A DNA stretch of 58,399 bases from assembly GCF_000429825.1 (NCBI RefSeq), contig NZ_AUCP01000041.1, positions 1-58,399 on the forward strand, in the 5' to 3' direction. Both the position numbers and the translations under genes were made by a program. Origin of the DNA: Cohnella thermotolerans DSM 17683. Its GTDB lineage: Bacteria > Bacillota > Bacilli > Paenibacillales > Paenibacillaceae. Below are positions 17,195 through 24,109 of the stretch, piece by piece; the first letter of the stretch is position 1, and each line of letters opens with the position of its first letter. Under the pieces are notes generated by a model that made no database searches, was not told the origin of the DNA, and saw only the letters and a program-made list of their open reading frames with translations.

Positions 17195-17980
17195 ATGATT
17201 GTCATTCGGGATTTGAACAAAACTTATCCGACCGCGCGAGGTGCCGTGCAAGCGTTGGAAAATATCAATTTGACCATTCAGAAAGGCGATATATTCGGCA
17301 TTATCGGCTTTAGCGGGGCGGGCAAATCGACCTTGATCCGTTGTCTCAACCGGTTGGAGGAGCCCGATTCGGGCAGCATCGTTATCGGCGGCCAAGTCGT
17401 GACCGATCTGACGGACAAGGAGCTGCGGCTGGCGAGGCGGAAAATCGGCATGATCTTTCAGCAATTCAATCTGCTCGATGCGAAGACGGTGTTCGAGAAT
17501 GTCGCCTTCCCCTTGCAGGTTGCGGGACGGCCGAAGTCCTACATCCGCGAGCGCGTCCGGGAAATTCTCGAGCTCGTCCAGCTCGCCGACAAGGAGAAGG
17601 CTTATCCTTCCCAGCTCAGCGGCGGGCAGAAGCAGCGGGTGGGCATCGCCCGGGCGCTGGCCAATGAACCGGAAGTGCTTCTGAGCGACGAAGCGACATC
17701 CGCGCTCGATCCGCAGACGACCTATTCGATTCTGGAGCTGCTGGAAGGAATCAACCGGCAACTTGGGGTCACGATCGTTCTCATCACCCATGAGCTCGAC
17801 GTTCTCCAGCATATTTGCCGCAACATGGCCGTCCTCGAGCATGGCCGGATTGTGGAGACGGGGCCTGTCGACAAGCTGTTCGTCCATCCGGAGAGCGACA
17901 CGTCGCGGCGGTTCGTCCGCATTCTCGAGCGATATCGCCTTGGCCGATTCGAGCTGGAAGGAGCGGGGGCCGGCATATGA
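17195..17980 (+). CDS. metN: Methionine-type ABC importer ATP-binding protein (short form)
   Basis: A 261-residue ABC ATPase. Walker A is GFSGAGKS (about residues 38-45), the Q-loop is MIFQQFNLL, the signature is LSGGQKQR, Walker B is [12 protein letters not shown] and the switch is ITHELDVL. The family is the MetN/DL-methionine importer, supported by the adjacent MetI- and MetQ-like genes. It ends soon after the ABC domain, so the C-terminal NIL/ACT-like sensor domain of typical (~340-residue) MetN is absent. GTG 17189 is in frame, but GGGGGA (17183-17188) fits ATG 17195. The stop overlaps metI by 4 bases. Confidence 0.88.
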   Translation: MIVIRDLNKTYPTARGAVQALENINLTIQKGDIFGIIGFSGAGKSTLIRCLNRLEEPDSGSIVIGGQVVTDLTDKELRLARRKIGMIFQQFNLLDAKTVFENVAFPLQVAGRPKSYIRERVREILELVQLADKEKAYPSQLSGGQKQRVGIARALANEPEVLLSDEATSALDPQTTYSILELLEGINRQLGVTIVLITHELDVLQHICRNMAVLEHGRIVETGPVDKLFVHPESDTSRRFVRILERYRLGRFELEGAGAGI

Positions 17981-18645
17981 GAGACGATTTGTTCGATCTG
18001 CTCTGGGAAGCTCTGCGCCAGACGCTCTACATGGTGTTCTGGTCGTCGCTGTTCGCTTTGGCGCTGGGATTGGCACTTGGCATCGCCTTGGTTGCGACCG
18101 ATAAGGGAGGCGTCAAGGAAGCCCCTAAATTGAACAAGCTGCTCAGCCTCGTCATCAATTCCGTGCGGTCTTTGCCTTTTCTCATTTTGATCGTGCTGCT
18201 GCTGCCGTTCGCCCGGTGGGTGGTCGGCACGACGCTGGGTCCGACGGCCGCCATCGTCTCGTTGTCCATCGGGGCCGCGCCGTTTCTGGGACGCATTGTC
18301 GAGAGTTCCTTGAAGGAGGTCGCCTCCGGCAAAATCGAGGCCGCCCAATCGGTAGGCGCATCCCCTTGGACGATCGTCTGGAGGGTGCTCATCCCCGAAT
18401 CGCTGCCCGCTCTCGTTCGGGGCGTAACGATCGCCGTCATCGCCATTGTCGAATTGACCGCCGTGGCGGGCGCGATCGGAGCGGGCGGCCTGGGAAGCCT
18501 GGCGATCCGTTTCGGATACCAGCGGTTCCGGGAAGACATTATGCTCGCCACCGTGGTCGTCATCATCGCGCTCGTCCAGAGTATTCAGTGGACGGGCGAC
18601 GGAATCGCCAAGGCCATCCACAGACGGCGGTTCAACCCCGAATAG
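17977..18645 (+). CDS. metI: Methionine-type ABC importer permease
   Basis: A 222-residue inner-membrane permease with five to six hydrophobic segments and the binding-protein-dependent transport motif ([20 protein letters not shown], about residues 126-145). This loop contacts the ATPase. MetI proteins are about this length. The ATG lies in the ATGA overlap with metN, and GGAAGGAG sits upstream. It forms one operon with metN and metQ. Confidence 0.9.
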   Translation: MRDDLFDLLWEALRQTLYMVFWSSLFALALGLALGIALVATDKGGVKEAPKLNKLLSLVINSVRSLPFLILIVLLLPFARWVVGTTLGPTAAIVSLSIGAAPFLGRIVESSLKEVASGKIEAAQSVGASPWTIVWRVLIPESLPALVRGVTIAVIAIVELTAVAGAIGAGGLGSLAIRFGYQRFREDIMLATVVVIIALVQSIQWTGDGIAKAIHRRRFNPE

Positions 18646-18737
18646 CGGTTCGGGTTCTCTGCCATGAATGGCGCCCGAGCCGTCTGGTTCCCGGTATTAC
18701 GGATTCAATCCATAAACATATGAAAGTGGGAGAGAGC

Positions 18738-19652
18738 ATGTTCAAAAAGAGAAGCTTGTCCGTTGCTGTAGCCCTATTCGTCGTACTGGGGGCCGTTCTT
18801 GCCGGCTGCGGCTCGAACAACAAGGGGAACGAGGCCGGAAGCTCCCCGGCGCCCGAGAGTCCGAAAGCCTCGACGGCGAACGCCGGCGAATCCGCCAGTC
18901 CGTCGGCGTCGTCGTCCGAAGCACCGAAGGAAGAAGTCACTTTGAAGGTCGGTGCGGCGGCCGTTCCTCACGCGGAAATTTTGAATTTCGTGAAGCCCAA
19001 GCTGAAGGAGGAAGGCGTGAACTTGGACGTCATCGTCTACGACGACGAAGGACAGCTGAATCCGGCCTTGAAGGACGGACAGATCGACGCCAACTACTTC
19101 CAGCACGTTCCTTACCTTGACTCGGTCAAGGAAGAGAAGGGGTACGACTTCGTCGTCACGGCCAAAGTGCACGTGGAGCCGATCGGATTTTATTCCGACA
19201 AATACAAATCCAAGGACGAGCTTCCGGAAGGGGCGAAAATCGGCATTCCGAACAACCCTTCGAACGAATACCGGGCGTTGGTGCTGCTTCAGCAGCAAGG
19301 GCTGATCAAGCTGAAGGACGGCCTGACGACGTATGAAGCAACCCCGAGGGATATCGTCGACAATCCGAAAAAGCTGAAATTTGTGGAAGCCGATTCGGCT
19401 ACGCTGCCGCGTTCGTTGCCCGATCTGGACGGGGCTGTCATCAACACGAACCTCGTCCTCGAAGCGAAGCTCGATCCGAACAGCGCCCTGTTCCGCGAGG
19501 ATGCCAATTCCCCGTACGCCAACGTGATCGTCGTGCGGAGAGGCGACGAGAACAAGGAAGCGATCAAAAAGCTCGACGCCGCTCTGACAAGCCCGGATGT
19601 GAAGAAGTTTATCGAAGACAAGTACGGGGTGGCGGTCGTGCCGGCGTTCTGA
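18738..19652 (+). CDS. metQ: MetQ/NlpA-family substrate-binding lipoprotein
   Basis: A 304-residue lipoprotein: signal peptide, lipobox VLAGC (Cys about residue 23), then a ~45-residue Ser/Ala/Pro/Glu linker. The NlpA domain follows (VTLKVGAAAVPHAEILNFVK, IDANYFQHVPYLDSVKEEKG, AKIGIPNNPSNEYRALVLLQ). This family binds L- or D-methionine or derivatives for MetNI. The ATG follows GTGGGAGAGAGC, and a strong terminator ends the operon. Substrate is inferred from family only. Confidence 0.92.
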   Translation: MFKKRSLSVAVALFVVLGAVLAGCGSNNKGNEAGSSPAPESPKASTANAGESASPSASSSEAPKEEVTLKVGAAAVPHAEILNFVKPKLKEEGVNLDVIVYDDEGQLNPALKDGQIDANYFQHVPYLDSVKEEKGYDFVVTAKVHVEPIGFYSDKYKSKDELPEGAKIGIPNNPSNEYRALVLLQQQGLIKLKDGLTTYEATPRDIVDNPKKLKFVEADSATLPRSLPDLDGAVINTNLVLEAKLDPNSALFREDANSPYANVIVVRRGDENKEAIKKLDAALTSPDVKKFIEDKYGVAVVPAF

Positions 19653-19704
19653 CCCTGCAGATGAACAGCGATGAGGAGCAGTCGCAAATTCACACGCTTC
19701 TAAA

Positions 19705-19765
19705 AACAGCCTGACTGGAGCAACCGCTTGCGGAAGCGGAGCGATTGCCTTCAGGCTGTTTTTTT
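19705..19765 (+). terminator. Intrinsic terminator of metNIQ
   Basis: AACAGCCTGA (19705-19714) pairs with TCAGGCTGTT (19751-19760), with CCGCTT/AAGCGG stacked inside, followed by a long T-run to 19765. Confidence 0.85.
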
Positions 19766-19873
19766 ATTTTCTTCGTCTGCAACTGTTTTCCGTACCGGTT
19801 TTAGATGATAGAGAAAGGGGCGGTCGTCTGGGAAAGCGGCAAGGAGCAGTTGGACGATCCGGCCGTCTTGCGG

Positions 19874-19900
19874 CACTTGACTGTCTAGCATTTTCAAGTG
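19874..19900. repeat. Inverted repeat, possible operator
   Basis: CACTTGA (19874-19880) and TCAAGTG (19894-19900) are a perfect 7-bp inverted repeat with a 13-base spacer. It overlaps a possible TTGACT -35 and lies just upstream of the better promoter at 19920-19949. Confidence 0.4.
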
Positions 19901-19919
19901 ATATTATCTTACATAATAC

Positions 19920-19949
19920 TTGACGAATTCAGCTGAAGGCTGATAAAAT
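19920..19949 (+). promoter_or_regulatory. Sigma-A promoter of the riboswitch-controlled ABC operon
   Basis: TTGACG (19920-19925), an 18-base spacer and TAAAAT (19944-19949) with an extended TGn (19941-19943). It lies about 80 bases before the riboswitch core. Confidence 0.6.
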
Positions 19950-20035
19950 AACAGCAAATCCAGCAAAAATGTCATTTAAGTGTGAATAAAATTAACAAAC
20001 TAAACTGAATACTAACCGTTCTCATGAGGAACGTA

Positions 20036-20188
20036 GCTGTCTAGGGTTCCGTTGATTGCAAGATCAAGCTGGTCCGAGAGACGGCGTATGGACAGGGGCC
20101 GAATATCGTGATCGCTGCGCACCCGCCATATAACACGGAAGGATAAAAGCCTGGGAGACCCTCTCTCTCCTAGGCTTTTTCTTTTTTT
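20036..20188 (+). ncRNA. ykkC-class riboswitch, guanidine-I type, with expression-platform terminator
   Basis: Conserved ykkC blocks occur in order: CTAGGGTTCCG (20041-20051), GGTCCGAGAGA (20071-20081), and ACACGG then GGATAAAAGCCTGGGAGA (20133-20158). Helices are visible: CTAGG with CCTGG closing the aptamer, TTGAT/ATCAA, and TATGG (20087-20091) with CCATA (20126-20130). The 3' conserved block GCCTGGGAGA (20149-20158) is also the 5' arm of a terminator with TCTCCTAGGC (20166-20175) and a long T-run. Ligand binding should therefore prevent termination (an ON switch). In characterised examples class-I ykkC RNAs sense guanidine. Subtype 1 rather than subtype 2 is inferred mainly from the transporter genes downstream. 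Confidence 0.85.
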
Positions 20189-20214
20189 ATAGCCAATTGA
20201 AGGAGTGGGGAGAC

Positions 20215-21237
20215 ATGAGAAGGACGACAAGGGGAATTCGATTAACGGCCGTCATGCTGCTCGCGATGGCTTTCGCGGCCGCCACGGCGCTTGCGGGATG
20301 CGGCGACAAGAAGGAGGCGGGATCGTCCGAAGAGCCGATCAAGCTGGCGCTCAGTCCGTGGCCGGGCTGGTATTTCTGGTTTCTGGTCGACGAGAAGGGC
20401 TTCTTCCAGAAGCACGGCGTCAACGTCAAGCTGGAGTGGTTCCCGGTTTACAGCGATTCGCTCCAGGCTCTGTTCACGGGCAAAGTCGATGCGAACAGCC
20501 AGACGCTGTCGGATACGCTTGCGCCGGCATCCAAAGGGATCAAGCTGAAGGCCGTCCTCGTCAACGACAATTCCAACGGGGGAGACGCGATCGTCAGCAA
20601 GCCGGACATCGCCTCGGTGAAGGATCTGAAGGGCAAAACCGTCGCGACGGAGCTCGGCACGGTCGATCATCTGCTGCTGCTGACGGCGCTGGAGCAGAAC
20701 GGCTTGAAGGAGAGCGACGTCAACTACGTCAACATGACGGTCAACGACGCCGGTCCGGCGTTCATCTCGGGCAAGACGGACGCATCCGTCCTCTGGGAGC
20801 CGTTCCAGACGACGGCGGTCAAGGAAGGGAAGGGCAAGGTGCTGTTCTCGTCCAAGGATACCCCTGGACTAATCCCGGATCTGCTCGTGTTCCGCGAGAG
20901 CGTCGTGAAGAACCGGCCGGACGACGTTCAGAAGATCGTGGACGCCTGGTTCGACGCCCAGAACTACTTCAAGGACCATCCGGACGAAGCGATCGAACTG
21001 CTCGCGAAGAAGGCGGAGACGTCGCCGGAAGATTTCAAGCTCGGGCTGGGCAGCATCAAGCTGTTCACCGCCGAGGACAACCTGAACGCGTTCGGCCGGC
21101 GGGAAGAGTACACTTCGCTCTCGTACACCGGCAAGAAGACGGCGGAGTTTCTGCGAAATCTCGATATGATCTCCTCCATTCCGGACGTGGACGCCTTATT
21201 GGAACCGAAATTCGTGCAGAAAGCAGCGGGAGGGTGA
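20215..21237 (+). CDS. SsuA/TauA-like substrate-binding lipoprotein of the riboswitch-controlled ABC importer
   Basis: A 340-residue lipoprotein with signal peptide and lipobox ALAGC (Cys about residue 29). The NMT1/SsuA-like binding domain follows (SPWPGWYFWFLVDEKGFFQK, VYSDSLQALFTGKVDANSQT, KGKTVATELGTVDHLLLLTA). Homologues are often annotated as nitrate, sulfonate or taurine binders. The guanidine-type riboswitch directly upstream argues instead for guanidine or a guanidine or urea derivative. AGGAG (20201-20205) selects ATG 20215. First gene of a three-gene operon. Confidence 0.9.
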   Translation: MRRTTRGIRLTAVMLLAMAFAAATALAGCGDKKEAGSSEEPIKLALSPWPGWYFWFLVDEKGFFQKHGVNVKLEWFPVYSDSLQALFTGKVDANSQTLSDTLAPASKGIKLKAVLVNDNSNGGDAIVSKPDIASVKDLKGKTVATELGTVDHLLLLTALEQNGLKESDVNYVNMTVNDAGPAFISGKTDASVLWEPFQTTAVKEGKGKVLFSSKDTPGLIPDLLVFRESVVKNRPDDVQKIVDAWFDAQNYFKDHPDEAIELLAKKAETSPEDFKLGLGSIKLFTAEDNLNAFGRREEYTSLSYTGKKTAEFLRNLDMISSIPDVDALLEPKFVQKAAGG

Positions 21238-21243
21238 TCGGCT

Positions 21244-22122
21244 ATGGCTAACGCGGGTGAAGAGATCGGAACGGCGGCGTTCGGCGGTGCGGCGTCCGAG
21301 GCCGCCCGTACGGCGGGAAGTTCGCAAGCGGCCAGACCGGCGCGGCGGCAGCGGATTCGGATTTTCGAAGACATCTCCAGACGGGCTTTTGCCGTAACCG
21401 CGGTCGTCTCTTTCGCCGTTCTGCTGCTCGTATGGTCGATTCTTAGCTACGGAAAAATGGTGAACCCGGTGTTCCTGCCGACGCCGGGCGCCGTCGTGAA
21501 GACGTTCGCGGATTTGCTGGGGACGCAGGCGTACTGGCATCACATCGGAATCAGCGTGTTCCGCGTGACGTCCGGCTTCGTTCTCGCCTGCCTGGTGGCG
21601 ATCCCGCTCGGACTGGTCGCCGGCACGTTCCGCATCGGGGAAGCGTTCCTCGAGCCGCCGATGGAATTTATCCGCTACATGCCCGCGGTCGCCTTTATTC
21701 CGCTCATCATGGTGTGGGCCGGAATCGGCGAGTGGGCGAAAATCCTGCTTATTTTCATCGGCTGCTTCTTCCAGCTCGTGCTGATGGTCGCTGCGGACAC
21801 CCGCCAGGTGTCGAAGGAGCTGGTGCAAGCTTCGTTCACGCTTGGGGCGACCCGCTGGCAGGCGATTCAGACGGTCATTATTCCGGCGGTGCAGCCGCGC
21901 CTGCTGAACACGATGCGGCTCATGCTCGGCTGGGCGTGGACGTACCTGGTCGTCGCCGAGCTCGTCGCGGTAAACAGCGGCCTCGGCTATGCGATCATGA
22001 AGGCGCAGCGGTTCCTGAACACCGATCAGATCTTCGTCGGGATCATCGTCATCGGTCTGCTCGGGCTGATCAGCGACCGGATCTTCGCATTTCTGAACAA
22101 ACGGATGTACCCTTGGGTCTAG
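21244..22122 (+). CDS. SsuC/TauC-like ABC permease
   Basis: A 292-residue permease. An unusual ~50-residue hydrophilic N-terminus rich in Ala, Gly and Arg precedes about six membrane segments. The EAA-type loop is KELVQASFTLGATRWQAIQT (about residues 196-215). The family moves small organic anions or amides across the membrane. Shine-Dalgarno GGGAGGGTGA overlaps the end of the upstream gene, so coupled translation is likely. It works with the flanking binding protein and ATPase. Confidence 0.92.
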   Translation: MANAGEEIGTAAFGGAASEAARTAGSSQAARPARRQRIRIFEDISRRAFAVTAVVSFAVLLLVWSILSYGKMVNPVFLPTPGAVVKTFADLLGTQAYWHHIGISVFRVTSGFVLACLVAIPLGLVAGTFRIGEAFLEPPMEFIRYMPAVAFIPLIMVWAGIGEWAKILLIFIGCFFQLVLMVAADTRQVSKELVQASFTLGATRWQAIQTVIIPAVQPRLLNTMRLMLGWAWTYLVVAELVAVNSGLGYAIMKAQRFLNTDQIFVGIIVIGLLGLISDRIFAFLNKRMYPWV

Positions 22123-22173
22123 CTTGAAGAGGGTCCAAGCGGCCATCCGCCAATCCAACGGAGGTGGTCTACT

Positions 22174-22998
22174 ATGAGCGGCATCGCGGCGAGCGCGAGG
22201 GATGGCGATCGGACGGAGACGGCTCGTGCCGGAGCCGGGGAGATTGCGATTCGGGGCGTAACGAAAAATTACGGAGCGGGCAAAAAGGAATTTCGGGCGC
22301 TGGAGGACATACGGCTGACGATCGCGGCGAACGAGTTCGTGACGATTCTCGGGCCTTCGGGCTGCGGCAAATCGACGCTGCTTCGCATCGTCGCCGGGCT
22401 GGAGGACGCGAGCGAAGGGGAAGTCGCCGTCGACGGCGCAACCGTCGTCGGTCCGGGCGCGGACCGGGGCATGGTGTTCCAGGGCTATACGCTGTTCCCG
22501 TGGCTGACCGTCCGCGAGAACATCGAATACGGCCCGAAGCTGAGAGGGGTCCCGATTCTCGAACGGCGCGCCGTCTCCGACCGCTACCTGCGCGTCACGC
22601 GGCTTGAGGCGTTCGCGAATCATCTGCCGAAGCAGCTGTCCGGGGGCATGAAGCAGCGGGTGGCGATCGCCCGGGCGCTGGCCAACGGCCCGAAGGTGCT
22701 GCTGATGGACGAACCGTTCGGAGCCCTTGACGCACAGACGAAGCTTGAAATGCAGGAAGCGCTGCTGGACGTCTGGGAGAAGGAGAAGACGACGGTGCTG
22801 TTCATCACGCACGATATCGACGAAGCGATCTTCCTGTCGCAGCGCATCGTCGTCATGGGCGCCGGTCCCGGCCGGATCGTCCGCGAGTACGAGGTTTCGC
22901 TGCCCGGCGAGCGTTCGCCGGAAGTGCGGGAGCACCCGGCGTTTCTGAGGCTGAAGCGGGAGCTGACGGGGCTTCTGAAGCATAAGGAAGAGGCGTAG
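22174..22998 (+). CDS. SsuB/TauB-like ABC ATPase
   Basis: A 274-residue ATPase. Walker A is LGPSGCGKST (about residues 59-68), the Q-loop is MVFQGYTLFPWLTV, the signature is LSGGMKQR, Walker B is VLLMDEPFGALD, and the switch His is in LFITHDIDEAIFLS. These are the hallmarks of the nitrate/sulfonate/taurine ATPase family. The ATG follows GGAGGTGGTC. Last gene of the riboswitch operon; a strong terminator follows. No urea/guanidine carboxylase or allophanate hydrolase gene accompanies it in the window. Confidence 0.92.
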   Translation: MSGIAASARDGDRTETARAGAGEIAIRGVTKNYGAGKKEFRALEDIRLTIAANEFVTILGPSGCGKSTLLRIVAGLEDASEGEVAVDGATVVGPGADRGMVFQGYTLFPWLTVRENIEYGPKLRGVPILERRAVSDRYLRVTRLEAFANHLPKQLSGGMKQRVAIARALANGPKVLLMDEPFGALDAQTKLEMQEALLDVWEKEKTTVLFITHDIDEAIFLSQRIVVMGAGPGRIVREYEVSLPGERSPEVREHPAFLRLKRELTGLLKHKEEA

Positions 22999-23021
22999 GC
23001 GGAAGCGGAGCCTACAAGATG

Positions 23022-23065
23022 GGGCTGTCCTGCCAGGTTTAACACCTGGGGGACGGCTCTTTTTT
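23022..23065 (+). terminator. Intrinsic terminator of the riboswitch-controlled operon
   Basis: GGGCTGTCC (23022-23030) pairs with GGACGGCTC (23051-23059), with CCAGGT/ACCTGG stacked inside. Six Ts follow. Confidence 0.85.
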
Positions 23066-23208
23066 ATGGATATGGGACTATCGGCCGGCAATCGGGGTAG
23101 GAAGGAAGAAGCAATTTCTTCGGCGCACGTTCCTACACCCTGAAAATGGAATGCGGATGCGAATATTTGTAGCGGACTGTTGGCTTATTTCTCCACCTGT
23201 GGGCAAGC
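23066..23208. other. Intergenic stretch before the spoVT promoter, no gene seen
   Basis: No supported coding sequence. The only structure noted is an imperfect hairpin: GTAGGAA (23097-23103) with TTCCTAC (23130-23136), and GAAGAA (23105-23110) with TTCTTC (23116-23121) inside it, without a U-tract. Confidence 0.5.
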
Positions 23209-23238
23209 GCATAAGTTAATGGGAGGGGTTGAATACTA
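23209..23238 (+). promoter_or_regulatory. Candidate sigma-G promoter of spoVT
   Basis: GCATA (23209-23213) fits the -35 GMATR and AATACTA (23232-23238) fits the -10 CATNHTA except for its first base. The spacer is 18 bases. spoVT is a forespore sigma-G gene in B. subtilis. The leader would be about 115 bases. Confidence 0.55.
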
Positions 23239-23359
23239 TGCCCAAGTTCAAGTTCACTTTTTACCGACTGTTCCAGCGTTCGTCATACAAGCGTTCCGCC
23301 GCGGGCGGGGAAATCGCATCAAGGTTCAAAACATCCAAGAAAGTGGGGCAACTCCAGCC

Positions 23360-23902
23360 ATGAAAGCAACCGGGATTGTACGTCGCATCGATGACCTCGG
23401 CCGGGTCGTTATTCCGAAGGAAATTCGCCGCACGCTCCGCATTCGCGAAGGGGATCCGCTCGAAATATTCGTGGATCGCGACGGAGAGGTGATTCTCAAG
23501 AAATATTCGCCGATCGGCGAATTGGGCGACTTCGCCAAGGAATACGCCGAATCGCTGCACGAGAGTACGAACCATACCGCGATCATCTCCGACCGCGACA
23601 CGGTGATCGCCGTCGCCGGGGCGTCCAAGAAGGAGTTTTTGGACAAGCCGGTCGGAAGCCTCCTCGAGAATTGCATGGAGAACCGCAAAATTCAACTGGA
23701 GCGCCAAGGCGGCACCTACGAAATTTTGCGGGACGGCGCCGAATATTTCTCTTCCTTCGCGATCGCTCCGATCGTGGCGGGCGGCGACCCGATTGGCACG
23801 GTGCTGCTGCTGAGCAAGGAAGAGGGCGTGTCGATGGGCGAAATGGAGAGCAAGATGGTCGAGACGGCCGCCGGGTTCTTGGCCAAGCAAATGGAGCAAT
23901 AA
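23360..23902 (+). CDS. spoVT: Stage V sporulation transcription regulator SpoVT
   Basis: A 180-residue forespore regulator. The N-terminal AbrB-type swapped-hairpin DNA-binding domain (MKATGIVRRIDDLGRVVIPK, EIRRTLRIREGDPLEIFVDR, about residues 1-50) matches B. subtilis SpoVT almost residue for residue. The C-terminal GAF-like domain ends VETAAGFLAKQMEQ. The frame is open 180 bases further upstream, but that part is promoter and leader; the homologous start is ATG 23360. It modulates the sigma-G regulon late in sporulation. Confidence 0.96.
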   Translation: MKATGIVRRIDDLGRVVIPKEIRRTLRIREGDPLEIFVDRDGEVILKKYSPIGELGDFAKEYAESLHESTNHTAIISDRDTVIAVAGASKKEFLDKPVGSLLENCMENRKIQLERQGGTYEILRDGAEYFSSFAIAPIVAGGDPIGTVLLLSKEEGVSMGEMESKMVETAAGFLAKQMEQ

Positions 23903-23920
23903 GAACGCGTCCGGTCACGA

Positions 23921-23963
23921 AAAGCTTCCCGAGGGTGGACACACTTGCGGGGAAGCTTTTTTT
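23921..23963 (+). terminator. Intrinsic terminator of spoVT
   Basis: AAAGCTTCCC (23921-23930) pairs perfectly with GGGAAGCTTT (23950-23959) around a 19-base loop, followed by more Ts. Confidence 0.85.
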
Positions 23964-24044
23964 GTAGGCGGCGGGAAGGCCCGGCCGGATGGGAAAGCGC
24001 GTGCGCGATGAAGGGGATTGAATGGGATTATTGGGGGCCATCCA

Positions 24045-24053
24045 TGCTATAAT
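24045..24053 (+). promoter_or_regulatory. Extended -10 promoter of yabM
   Basis: TGCTATAAT: TATAAT at 24048-24053 with TGn. No good -35 at the expected distance. Confidence 0.45.
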
Positions 24054-24109
24054 GCGTTCATGGAAGTTTCCCGATGCTTGAAGCTGAGGAAAATGGAAGG
24101 AACGCTGGC

